NCBI GenBank assembly: GCA_024752435.1
Contig: CP103033.1
Location: 1,178,001 to 1,242,000, forward strand
Reading direction: 5' to 3'
Source: Allantophomopsis cytisporea
Taxonomy: Eukaryota; Ascomycota; Leotiomycetes; Phacidiales; Phacidiaceae
DNA length: 64,000 nt
Part shown: positions 35,603 through 46,905 of the stretch, in pieces
Layout of the letters: the number at the start of each line of letters is the position of its first letter
Position numbering within the stretch: the stretch's first letter is position 1
Translations under genes and position numbers: made by a program
Notes under the pieces: generated by a model
The model's input: the letters and a program-made list of their open reading frames with translations, nothing else
Told to the model about the DNA's origin: nothing
The model's database searches: none

Positions 35603-36839
35603 GTTATTTACACGAAGACAACAGCTAACCTCTTCAAAAAGTCTATACTAAATGTCTATGTTGAATATCGCAGTTAAAATACACTGTTGCGATCTCGAGT
35701 CTCGTCACAATCCTCTAGAATTTACTGTTAGGATTTTGAGCATCGAATAGTCATACGTTGACTCATCATGTTGCTGTTTCGATAGCACTCACCGGGTGAG
35801 ATTGGGTAGGACTTTAGCTTGATTATATTGAAATGACTGACTAGCATATCTAGATCACTTGGCCACCATGTCCCTGAAGCGATTCTTCTGTACTCCAAGG
35901 AAACATACATTCTACTTTGTAGACGTGAGGGTTTCCTTTATAAGTCACCTCCAAATTCACGATACTACAAACATGAAACACAAGACCCATACCGCCTACA
36001 TGCGCGGAATCATAATTCCGTACTTCTTACACGATGTCCATCAAAAGCTCGGTCAAAGGAATCACTTTTGTTCCGAATGACTCGAATGACCCCATAGGAT
36101 AAGGATCTCGAACTGTTCTATCCCGACAGACTGGCCAGGCATACTTTAAATATGCGAATGTGTTTGGGTATATTCATGGTATTGTTGCTTTGGTGTGGTA
36201 AAGAATGAAAGATGGCCCCCAAGATGGCCTTAAAATAGGTCCAGCGGGCATATTTCAGACCAATCCGACCGCACCCCATTATGCAGTTTTCCAAAACCAC
36301 CATTCACAAAGAACCAATCTACGGCACAGAATAATCCTACATCATCAAAGCCACCTATCAAAGTCAAGAATAATTGGTATAACCTAGGAAAAGACACTGA
36401 CAGGATTTCGTCTATCCAATCCTGAGTCTCAGAATATCGCACTGCACTATATACTGCACCACTCTACTCATCGCCGTGGCGAAGCTCACCTCACCTCACC
36501 ACAATCCTCAGCCTCCCAAATCGTGCTGCATAAGTGGTTTTATTTGGAGAAAGAGTAAGCCGACACCTTGTTGTTTCATGGCATCCTCTAGGAACAAATC
36601 TTTAATTGTACACTGCCATACATGTACCTCGCATGCGGCGCATTTTTATAGAAGGTGCAGGTACGAGAGGAAAAGCCTCACGGTCAGAATGCGTCGTAAG
36701 TATTGTATCGTAATGTTCATATAATCATACTCCAATCCTTTTCATTCGACGTTACCTGTTTTCCTCATTTTTCTACATATCATATTTCCTCAGCGCTGTA
36801 TTCTGTCCTAGCTTTCATTTCATTCGTGTCATCAAGATA

Positions 36840-38690
36840 ATGATGGCTCGTCCTTTTACAATGCCATCATCACTGTCGTTCTACATCTTTTCTTTTTTCT
36901 CGCTCTCGTCTGCTCTCCCTTGGTCTGGAGCTTTACATACTGTCGCATACGATGCGGCCAACTGGACGCCTGTGCCAACTGAGTCTCCTGAACCTCAAAA
37001 TATGCGAAGAGATTTCTTTCCTCAAAACGTTTGTGGTTTTATCGGAGGAATGCCGAACGAGCCAGCGCTGTGCTCCGAGAGTTCAAGTTGTGTTTGGGAT
37101 ACTGTGCACTCAGTAATCGGGTGCTGTCCAATAGATGGGCCATGTACTGCTGGAATTTTCACCGGTTGTGTAGATCAAAATAGTCCTTCACAAACTATTG
37201 ATGATCCTGCTATGTTTACCTGGTGAGTTAGAATCACTTTCATATCGGGAGATCATGCTGATTTCAACAGCGTCGGAGAGTCGGTATGTTATGAAAATAG
37301 TTATCCGGAAGGTTACCGTCAATATGGCTGTGGATCCTCATCAGATCTGGCAACGAACGTTGAGACGACGTTTGCGGGACAGCCCACGAGTTTAGAAGTG
37401 TGGGTTGTATCTACTAGCTTTGTGATCGCAAGTGCTACTACTTCGTCGACAACCTCAACAACATCTTCAACATATTCAACGACATCTGCCCCAACCAAGA
37501 CAGAGCTGAGTGCCATAGTTGGGGAGATTGATTCGATGTTAACAACATTTGCTGGAGAAGTCAGCTCAGGAACTTTTTTTATCGAATCTACCTCAATCAC
37601 TCCATCTGTACCCTCTTTCTTTCATTTCACGAACAGCTCAACCTCAACGACTTCCACAGCTTCTAATGTAGATGTTGTTCCTCCTGCTATCTTTACAAGC
37701 AGCGGAGACAGCGAAAGCAATGGCGGCAATATTAGCCCTCCAGTTATCAAAACATCTAGCACACCATCCAGCGAAAGTAATATCGTTCCCCCTATCATTA
37801 CAATTACTGGAACAGATAAAGATCCTCACTTCCTCTTTCCTATTGTCACCGCTTCTCCGATATCCTCATCATTCTCTAATATCGATATTGGCCATATTAT
37901 CCCTTTCCAAACGGCCGCCTCATCTTCTGGATCTTCAAGCAAATCTTCTGCAACTTCGGCACAAGGAGCGAGTGATGATTCATCATCAGATGGTCTGAAA
38001 ACTACAAGTCATAATTCCCTGTCCAAGACGAATAGGAACGTCATCATTGGCACAACAGTTGGCATCGGTGGTGCCGTGATTCTTGGGATTATCGGCATCG
38101 CGCTTTTCTGCCTTCGCCGTCGCCCCAAACAGACAGAGCGCGGTACTATGAGTGAGACAACTCCCATGCGGTCCACATACCCTGACGACTCCTACCGCAT
38201 CAACTTTAACTATCCATATTCCCCAGATGATGTCCGCTCCCCAACATCACCTACAGATCGCGAGCCACCGGTCTTTCCTCCTCCTCCAAACTCCGAGAAC
38301 AACCATCCAGCACCCAACCTCTTCCCCTTCAATGCTTTCCCCGTTCCGCCGACTACAAATCCATCCCAGCAGCCATCGCCCGCCAGATCAGCAACCGGGC
38401 TGACCCGTGAGGAGACCCTCGCAAGAATGCCACCGCTGACTACGAACTTCGATAATTATCCTCCGGCTGTCAGGGAGGCGATTAGTATGGCAAATAGCCC
38501 TCGGAAATACACGCCTATGCCATTGAATGAGGCTGGTTCGTTTAGAGAGAACCCACAGGAGATTGAGAGGGTCAGGAATGCTACCCGCACGCCTAGATTT
38601 GGGGAGCCGAATAATGCAGGTAATTTTCCGCAGAGGACGGCGAGTGGGTCATGGCCTGTTCTTGCTCCTGGGGTGGTTAATATGTTTTAG
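36840..38690 (+). CDS. Mucin-like single-pass membrane protein with Cys-rich ectodomain
   Basis: This encodes 600 residues from exons 36840-37222 and 37271-38690. The 48-nt intron has a GTGAGT donor and AACAG acceptor. A signal peptide (SSLSFYIFSFFSLSSALP) precedes a Cys-rich domain of about 130 residues with many cysteines (VCGFIGGMPNEPALC, CVWDTVHSVIGCC, and, after the splice, CYENSYPEGYRQYGC). A Ser/Thr-rich, probably O-mannosylated stalk of about 200 residues follows. Then come one transmembrane helix (VIIGTTVGIGGAVILGIIGI), a basic stop-transfer (CLRRRPKQ) and a Pro-rich cytoplasmic tail. This is the layout of Mid2/Wsc-like wall sensors and related ascomycete surface proteins, but I do not recognise the Cys domain as WSC. 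ATGs at 36840 and 36843 are equivalent. Confidence 0.78.
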
Positions 38691-38963
38691 TATGGTTTGA
38701 GTCTTTATTTTCATACTTTTAGTTTTGTTTTATGCATAGCGTGGTGTTTGGTGTTTGGGATGGGAGTTTTACTATACCATGATATATTATTTGGGAGCAT
38801 TTATGGCGCATCTATTGTAGCATCTTGTGGAGTTGGGTAGATAATGTGTCGTCTTGAAATATTCATTTTATTGATATGTTCATTGTTTGTATCATAAAAA
38901 TAGACAATTTATCAAGAGAAGAGTGTAGATCCTCAAGTGTTCGAAGAACTGATCAAACATCAT

Positions 38964-39882
38964 TCACAGTCGTTCAATCTCAAATACTAGCCTCCTAGCT
39001 GCATCAATATTCCGCTTCTTTACCCCTACCGAATCAGCATTCCCAGAATCCAGATGTGTAGTCATTTTCCATTTAGTCCCTGTCTTGACTCCGACCTCGT
39101 TCCATAGTCTCTTGAAACTCCTATCGTTATGCTTATACAAAGCTGTACCACCCGCAACTATGTGCCCAGGCTTAGTGGCACCCATCTGCTGTCCCAGAAT
39201 TCTGACACCAGCCTCGGGCTTCAAAATCTCCACAATATTCATACAAAGCTTGACCTGCGAATCCCAGCTCCACGCGTGTAAAGACAAGGCAACATGAACG
39301 ATATCCACATTCCCCATCAATCTTCCCATGCAACCCCTCTCGAAGATGCTAGCGGCAATGAATCTCCCATCAAACCGGTCCTTGTCAAGAAACAAATCAT
39401 AGCTCAGATCGATGAATTTGGGGTCACGCTCAGCACCCCAGATATTCGTCACTGGGGCACCATCAAAAACCAACTTCCGCAAATTCTGTGCCACACAACA
39501 TCCTATTTCAAGAAGCGTTCTTCCACTTTTGACTGCTGCGAGAACAGATCCGTAGCTCTGGTGCCGGGATAGAGAGAGGTCTAGGAAGTCGAATCTGCCT
39601 ATGAAAGGGTACGGATTGACGGACCATGCAAGATCTCGCTATTGATCATCAGTACTTGGACTTTAACACTCTGCATGGGGGTACCACAAATTTGAAAATA
39701 TGGGAATTGATTTCTGTAGCTGGGATATGAGAGTAGTTCTCGAGTAGCTCGCGAACGGCTGGAGTGAGTTTTGGAAGATCTTTAATGTACCATTCCACCT
39801 CTTTGGATGTTGTCATTCCTGGGATTGGAGAATCATGTGTATTTGAGCCTCTTTGGAGTTTTGATAGAGTTGGGGCCGTCAT
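38964..39882 (-). CDS. AusD-like SAM methyltransferase of terpenoid pathways
   Basis: This encodes 290 residues in two exons (39882-39685, 39638-38964). The 46-nt intron (GTACCC donor, CTGAT branch, AATAG acceptor) restores the conserved FVRDLAWSVNPYPFIGRF join. The protein resembles the small methyltransferases of fungal meroterpenoid and related clusters (AusD/TrtF type): an N-terminal helical part (YIKDLPKLTPAVRELLENYS), PYPFIGRFDFLDLSLSRH, motif I TLLEIGCCVAQNLRKLVFDG, and HAWSWDSQVKLCMNIVEILK. Motif I reads G-C-C-V-A-Q, where relatives usually have a Gly before Gln. The length fits the family (about 280). It sits head-to-tail, 455 bp downstream of a terpene cyclase on the same strand, consistent with methylation of a terpenoid carboxylate or hydroxyl. 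The substrate is inferred only. Confidence 0.78.
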
Positions 39883-40337
39883 TGCTACTAAAAGTATAAA
39901 ATGAAAGTTTTAGGTGGAAATGGTTGTACGATACTTTGTGAGACGGAGCTTGCTTCAATCTATAGGCTAGGTTTGCAGTCCTATCGCATATCGGTTGGAA
40001 CATGCATGTCTGCTCGATGGGTCGCAGCACAGCCTCATCGGAATAAGTCGTGGACGAAAAGTTACATGAGTAGAGTAATCAGGATTTCGATTTTATGAGC
40101 GTATAAATATAAATCTCAAGGTAATTGGTGAATCTTTGAATGAGTACTGGCTCTTGCTAACTGAAGGGAATAGAAAAAGAAATGTGCAAGCAGATACTAA
40201 CAAGGCAAAAAATAAAAAGCTTCATACAAATCTTTGTTCAGCTCATGATCCTGATTGAGGACTAAACATAATAAGAATGAATTCTGATGTAAAATATTTA
40301 AAATGATAATAGCTAGTGAAATGCAAGAGGGATATCT
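39883..40337. other. Spacer between terpene cyclase and methyltransferase
   Basis: This holds the cyclase 3' flank and the methyltransferase promoter. No gene is seen. Confidence 0.5.
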
Positions 40338-42027
40338 TCAACTGAGAACTTCAATGGGCGACGGTTCCCGTGAAGTCATTGAAATTCCCTCATCTGATAA
40401 GGCTTTAGACCTCATCCCCAGAGGAATCCTCAAAGCCTGTACAGCATTGATTGCGAGGGCTGTAGTGAGACCACGGTTCCCAAGCTTCATCTTCGTTTTC
40501 CCGTAATGACAAAGCCAGCCAATCTCCCAACCACCATCTTCTTGCTGTAACGCCATCATATTATTCAGATCCCCTATATTTCTAATTCCAAGTGAATGAC
40601 ACCCAAGCACACGCATGGCCAACTCCATAGCGTCTCCCGGCATATTAATACGCTCTTGTATGCGCTCACGGAGAAGTGCAGCTGTTTTCATGTATATGTC
40701 TAGAGACATGTTGTCTTCGAGGAGGCGAGAGTAGAAGAACAGAAAGATATCAGGGGATGAGTAGTATCGAGTGCCATCAAGGTATGCACGATGAAAGAGT
40801 ACATTGAAAATCCAGTCTTTTGTGGCTTGAAGTTCAGGTTGATGACCACGGCCATAGTGGTAGCAAAGACGAACGACGTTGATGCAGACGATTGGATCCG
40901 TTCGGAAGCGTGTGTTATCGAAGTATGTCTTTTACAGAATGGTTAGCCGCATATATCAAGAATGGGTATGAAGGTAAAACACTTGCCATAACGATATTAT
41001 CCACGCTCCTAATGCTCAACATCTCGTCCATAACCGAGTGTGCCACTTCTTTATCAATGGGTAGCATCATCAATGCGATCGATGTTGTATCTACATCGTC
41101 CGGATATTGTGATGTAGTCCCAAATGGACTGCCTGTGTCCAGTCAGCTCCAAATTAACGTCATCAGAATCAGATAGCAATCAAGACTTAGTACATACCAA
41201 TGAAGTAGTTCCATGTTCTTTTGTGATACTCGATGTTGATCTGATCACTAGTTTTTCATAATTAGATGAAATCATATACGCAAAGAATCATATAATACTT
41301 ACAGTTCTCCAGTACATTCTAAAATCAGAAGCTGGGCAAAGTTGTCCCAGATCTCATGACCGGTGCTAGTCACGGAGGTGAGCTGACCAGCGTTACGCCA
41401 TAAGAAGTCTCTTGCGCGATCTACTGGATCACCTAAGAGATTTCCCAGCTGACGAGAGACATTGGTACTATTGTCAAACTCGAAACTGCAAATACCAAGC
41501 GAACGAGCTGCCAAGACGTTTTCGGCCTTGTCGTCTATGAATGCAACCATGTCTGGGGAGGCGCCAATTTTTACCAGAACATGATGATAGAATTGTAGTT
41601 CAGGCTTACACATACCCACTTCACTTGAAGTGAAGACATGATCGAAGACGCCCCAATCGAAAGGTTTATTCTTCAAAATCTCCCAGTCTGGTCGTGAGAT
41701 GTTAGATATGGCATAAATGCGCAACGTGTCTTTGTGTGTTGTTCTGAGCTTTCTTATGAACGATATCATCTCCTCATTTGCCACTTGAGAATCTCGAGCC
41801 TGAGAGAATGCTTCTGTAATATCTGATACTCGGACCGAGAACCTTGAGGCAAGTTGTGTGTAGCATTCATCCTCCCCTATAAGACCTCTATTGTAGTCAT
41901 TCCAGACCAACGAGGCACGGAATTCTTTGAGAAGCTTAGGAGAAACTGCAGTGGTGATATCGGGAGTCCATGCACAAAGCACGTCTCCTATATCAAAAAT
42001 GATGTTTTGAATCCTTTTTGTTGCCAT
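40338..42027 (-). CDS. HAD-class II terpene cyclase, drimane synthase (AstC) type
   Basis: This encodes 503 residues in four exons (42027-41303, 41247-41198, 41132-40987, 40928-40338). Introns 1 and 2 are GT-AG; intron 3 (40986-40929) appears to be GC-AG (GCAAGT donor, CTAAC branch). Residues 1-240 form a HAD-like domain with FDIGDVL (Asp12), SNIS, the MCKPELQFY lysine and FIDDKAENV. The C-terminal half has the class II terpene cyclase protonation motif DVDTT (about 271-275), CYHYGRGHQP, RAYLDGTRYYSSPDIFLFFY and the QW-like QQEDGGWEIGWLCHYG. This is the architecture of fungal drimane-type sesquiterpene synthases such as AstC, which cyclise farnesyl diphosphate to a drimanyl skeleton, in some members with dephosphorylation. 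The second HAD position is Gly, so phosphatase activity is uncertain. Confidence 0.86.
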
Positions 42028-43427
42028 GTTGTTGATAGTTTGCTTTGAGTGATAGGATGATCCTTTCGTTTTTGAAAATTCCTCTTGAAAAGAGACCAGA
42101 GGTTTTATGGGAAAGCGGCGGCCTAATCTGGCAGGTTTCTAGCAAAAAGTCAGGCGAAGAAGAAGGCTGATCGTAATTACTATCAGAAAAGATGGAGATA
42201 GAAGCTTGAACGTGGGGAAGGAAGTGGTATATATAAAGCACGTGATGGCTTACGGAAAGTGTGTATCGGGAAACTTGATGCCATCACATAAGCCTACGGC
42301 AGGTGCTTCCAATATGTTCGACCTATCAGTTGAAGTGGTTTATACTGTCGTAGAGCTCCTTTCAAATGGCCATAATTCATCATGGAACTCCGGAAATCTA
42401 CCTGTATGATAGCAAGAGCTAAAAAGGGAGACTATATGCTCTAGCGAATCAGAATAGATACACATGATCACCATCAATAGTGATAGTACGACTCTTCGTG
42501 ATATCAAACTTTCCCCATAATGTTTTCACAAAACTTCAACCTATATTCGTGGCTCATGGCCTTCAAACGACTTAGCACTTTAATGCGAGTTGTCCTCAAT
42601 CTGCATCTACCAATCATCCGAGTTGATTACCATACTCAACTGGCAAAGGTATTATTCTCGCTCTTTGTGCATGTCATTCTTTTCCCAGATTGATTCACCG
42701 AGATACGAAGAAAGTATATCTATGTCAACGATGTCTCCTTCCAGTGCACGCGTAACACCAGGTATTATCTGGAATCGGAACCCATATCATGGGGGAATAG
42801 GCGGTGTTCCTCGGACTTGATAACCAGTAAACTTCGGGATACTTCAAATGGTTCTTATCCACGGACTACTCTATCGAAAGTACTCGAACGCAGGTCCAAG
42901 GTCGGAGTAGCTGTTATTGGGCATCTGTTCAATTCGACCCGCTTTCATGACATGATACGCTTGGTATGAACATCGTACGTTGTGGCACTAATCAACACCA
43001 TGTGCATTACGAATCACTTGATAACCACATAGGGTAATTGATCACAAGGCAGCTGTAATAAGGTTTACCAGTAAGAATTAAAACACGACACCTTTCTGAG
43101 TTCCCCGGGCTTCATGCAGGTCCCTGATCTTTTTTGCGCTAGAGTATGGAGTCGGAGTATTTAATTTGGCTCACGATCGCTGTTTCTGATAAGACGGCAT
43201 AATGCCCACTAACCTATTTCAAGTACAATTAGTAAAATAAGCTTCGGACTCGGGTTGTCCCTCGTTATTTCATTGCGGCATCTCGGATAGCTCAGTCTCG
43301 TCACTTTTTGATAGATATGCAAAAAACTTCATATTCATCCTATATAGATAGGTAACCATTTCAAGCGATGAATCTCGAAAATATGTTACGGCTTGTTGAA
43401 TTTTGAAAGCCTCTAATACCTACAAAA
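42028..43427. promoter_or_regulatory. Divergent promoter region of the two terpene cyclases
   Basis: 1.4 kb between the divergent HAD-cyclase and class I synthase start codons. It contains a CACGTG E-box palindrome (42239-42244), a TATATATAAA stretch (42228-42237) and a TATATAG element (43341-43347) 87 bp upstream of the class I ATG. Co-regulation from this region is inference. No coding gene is recognised in it. Confidence 0.45.
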
Positions 43428-44786
43428 ATGCCAAGCCTGTCAAGCGTCGTCAGTCTTCAATTGGACAAATTAGCCGGTCCCGAGTACGAAGCGTCGGTTA
43501 CCCCTGTCATATTCTCATGGAATTACCTACCCGAACTTCCCGACTTCATTGTTACTCAAGATTGGGTCTTCAAGAATCCTATTAATGCACAGTGGGCAAC
43601 CGATAGAACTTACAACAATTCCTTTCCCATACAGCCTAAAAACGCTCATCTTCCATTCCACACTGGATTGACGACAACCCGCCACAACAAGTTTTGGAAG
43701 GCAGCATTGCGGTCCTCATCTGAGCTTTGTGAATTACTTGCAAGTGATGAGAGCTTTAACAATGCTAGACTCTCCAGCGGCGGTACCTTGGCAAGTATTG
43801 CGGCGCGTGAGTTGAAGAAGCCCGAGGGGGAGCGATTTATAAAATTTGCAATCAATCTCTGGCCTTATGCAAACGAGGAGCGCATGCAGTTAATAGCTGC
43901 ATGTATATTGTTTGTAGTTCTTTTTGATGGTATGTAGTCTCTTCTGAAAACATGATGGAAAAATTCAACTAATATTCGTTCAGACTCTTGGGAAGAAGCA
44001 CCAGGAGAAGCTGTAAGTGACACAAATATTCTAAATGAAGAGATCTGACAATTTCATAGCTAAAAAGAGTCCAAGATGATTTCGTGGCTCGACTAAAACC
44101 AGACAGATCTGTGGCAACGACTGGAGCAACTCCACTACAAAGTCGCATAGACAATATTACACAAAGAATATACAACGCAGATAAGGTTGCTGGTGATGGA
44201 GGCAAGGATGTTATCAACACAATGTTGGACTGGATCCTACACAGTCAACCAGAGAAGCAGTTCGACAATGTGCGAGAGTACCTAGACTATCGATGGGATG
44301 ATGCTGGGAATGCGTAAGTGAAGACATCTCGCCCCCTCAGAACTATGGAAGCTTACAAGTTATAGCTGGCTTTTCGCGTGCTCAAAATTCTCAATAGAGT
44401 CCGACATTGACTTAGCCAATCCCAAGTTGGCAACGTTCCTTCGGCTTGCAGGTGATCACATTTCGATCGTCAATGATCTGGCTTCTTTTGATAAAGAGCA
44501 CCGTGCGTTTAAATCTGGCAAGACAGTTGTCATCATCAATCTGGTCTATGTGATGTGCAATTTCTGTGGGCTGAGTATACCTGATGCCAAAACGACGGCC
44601 TATGCTTTGCAACTCTGCAACGAAGAGCAGATTCGTAAAGAGATGGAGCACTTGAAAGAGAAAGAGAACTTGTCGGTGGAGGAGTGGAGATATGTGGATT
44701 CGATTTTGGCTCTTATTGCTGGTAACACATTCTATTCGATGACGACCTCTCGATATGGAGGAGAGACCGCGAGAATCAGGCCCTAG
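43428..44786 (+). CDS. Class I terpene synthase
   Basis: This encodes 401 residues in four exons (43428-43929, 43984-44012, 44060-44313, 44366-44786). The introns are 43930-43983, 44013-44059 and 44314-44365, with GTATGT or GTAAGT donors. Splicing intron 1 builds the Asp-rich motif: LFD joins DSWEE to give D167-D168-S-W-E, a DDxxE motif. The NSE triad is intact in NDLASFDKE (N298, S302, E306). An Arg-Tyr pair (TSRYGG) lies near the C-terminus as in other microbial class I synthases. Both metal sites argue for an active ionisation-type cyclase, most likely of farnesyl diphosphate given the length and lack of a fused prenyltransferase. The product cannot be predicted. It is divergent from the HAD-cyclase gene. 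Confidence 0.88.
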
Positions 44787-45606
44787 ATTCATGTTAATAT
44801 ATAATCTGCAAAGACTTCATTTCATTGCGATATCTATGTCTTCTACTAACTTTAGATCCATATTCAAACATCGATGGCATAGTTGCTTAGTTATATATAT
44901 TTTATTAATGCCAACTACTCGTATGAGGGGTCATAGACTTCGAAGTCACTTCTAAGTTGTTTCACAAGAGTTCAAAATTGAGAGCTGAAGGTCAACTGTT
45001 AGCAAAAGTTGAACATTGAAACTCTTTATAGGAATATATTTATAATGTTAATTAGAGACTTCAATTTGTTATATGAAAAACATATATTGTCATTCTGAAT
45101 ATTTTCATATTCAGATGTTTTATGGTATCCCTCTGGCACATAGGAACTACAGAACTTTTGTGTGAAGATAATCAAATAACATTGAACAAGACGATTTACT
45201 TATGTAGTATATACATATCATGACATTAGTAGTGCGGGGACACTTAGTGGACCACAACAACAAATGGAATGCCCGTTCTCCCCGAGGATTCTAACTCTGG
45301 ATGGTTTAAAAGGATCTCCAACCAAACCACATCAACTCTGGGCGTAAAACAAGCGCAGAAAGGAGTACCTATGAAATTGTTCCTTGAAATATCTACCAGC
45401 TACCCAATTAGGCGTCTCTGTCGAGGCCGGCAAGATATACGTGATCCCAAAAAATACCCTCATGCACCCCCAACTGCCAATGAACCATCAACTCCTATAC
45501 TACTCTTGAAGCAAAGTCTGCGGCGTTTGATTGATTGTCCTGAGCTGATCTCTCTTAGAGTCGAAATCCGGAGGATCGACGCACTACGAGGTGAAGAACG
45601 AGTAAG
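44787..45606. other. AT-rich region downstream of the terpene synthase
   Basis: No gene is recognised. The plus-strand frame at 45269-45625 lacks family resemblance and overlaps the minus-strand exon model below. Confidence 0.4.
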
Positions 45607-45830
45607 CCTTCAATCTCGAAAATGAATACAGTCGAGACTGTTGTACTTACAGGTTTGGCGAGCGTTTTTCAAGCCGTGGAAGCCAATGATTACGGAGAGA
45701 ATGGTAGCAATTGTACCTATGGTACTTAGGCAAATGCCAGTAAGAACCAACTTGTTGCTTGTCGTCAGGACTGCAGGTATGTTGATCAGTCAAAAATTAT
45801 TGCAGCTTTCAACTGGAAGTACTCACCCAT
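45607..45830 (-). CDS. Tentative small membrane protein exon(s)
   Basis: On the minus strand an ATG (45830) is followed by a canonical 56-nt intron (45826-45771: GTGAGT, CTGAT, CCTGCAG). An exon at 45770-45651 then reads VLTTSNKLVLTGICLSTIGT and runs on through a hydrophobic helix to GFHGLKNARQ, ending at a GTAAGT donor. The continuation is uncertain because the next acceptor is only about 43 nt away. The splice signals around a single membrane helix are suggestive, but the gene could be longer, partial or broken. Function is unknown. Confidence 0.25.
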
Positions 45831-46905
45831 GATGTGCTGAGGTATCTATACCTTCGATATGCGTCTTCTCCAAATCACATCATTGTCGAATAATTGGCAA
45901 ACAGAGGTGGACATATACGTGACTATTCCTCATCATGGCAACGACACCTATTGATTTTACGCCCAGAAACTCTCATACAAGTCAAGGAAAAAGTATTATC
46001 TCAAAGAAGTTATGGTAGCTATTCATCTCAGAGTGTGCTGACTAAAAACACATGAGGATAAAAAGGTATAATGCATGTTTCAGCTGGAAGAAGGAGAGTG
46101 TGATCGGGCGAAAGATAAATATGACACTGATACTGGAACTTTTAATTTTAATTGAAAAAGGTGTTATGGGTCTCCTCTCACAGTTCGTGCTGAGCGCTCT
46201 CAATATGTGGCAAGGGCTTTGGTATTCAGGCGTAAAAAAAAGTATTATTTCAACACTCAGCCACAAGTGATGCATTATGGAAGAGGATTGATTTGTCCAT
46301 TATGCTTTTGAAAATGATTGGACACGCTGCGTACCCAAGAAGGCTCTGCTGGTGCAAGATGCACAACATCAACTTGGACTCAATTCGGAGATAGCCCGGA
46401 TCTGCATGGTTATATGGGGGTGAACTGGCGGGTAGTCCCATGCGCCAATCTCAGCCCAGAAAGACTGTCGTGGCGCGGCATCTCGGGCAGACGCATATTA
46501 ACATAATACACAATACCTTTTTTTCTATGCTCACAGAAGATTTATGGGATCGTTAGACGATACCTTGTGCGGGGGGCCTGCCCTTCGGAATTTATGACCA
46601 GAAAGATAGTTGGCTATTATCCTACGTCATGTTCTCTTGTGCCGCACCCCAACAGATAATACCTTTTTATGTGGACATGGATTCCATAAATGGAATACAA
46701 CAATTAGTTGAAAACCCGAATATGTCCTGACCTCTTTCGTATCGTTTGGGCCTCACCTCCTTCGATGGAGTTTCAAATTCCTGGCAGTAAATCTCAATCT
46801 GCTGAGAGCAGAAATGACGCTGTATCGGCGTGAAGATATATAAGGACTGACTTCACCCTCTTGTATGATGGCCTCTAGATCGTAATTCATAACCATCAGC
46901 CACCA
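45831..46905. other. Intergenic region upstream of the Clr5 relic
   Basis: I see no supportable gene. It includes the promoter side of the broken Clr5-domain gene. Confidence 0.4.

Larger units (their letters stand above)
32441..36839. other. Long gene-poor stretch
   Basis: 4.4 kb with no recognisable protein or RNA gene on either strand. It contains simple repeats and many short open frames without domains. Frames at 32929-33294 (-), 34819-35076 (-) and 35117-35398 (-) were inspected and not recognised. Confidence 0.5.

Noticed and set aside
45269..45625. 118-codon plus-strand frame
   Set aside because: No domain, no splice context, and it overlaps the minus-strand exon with better splice signals.
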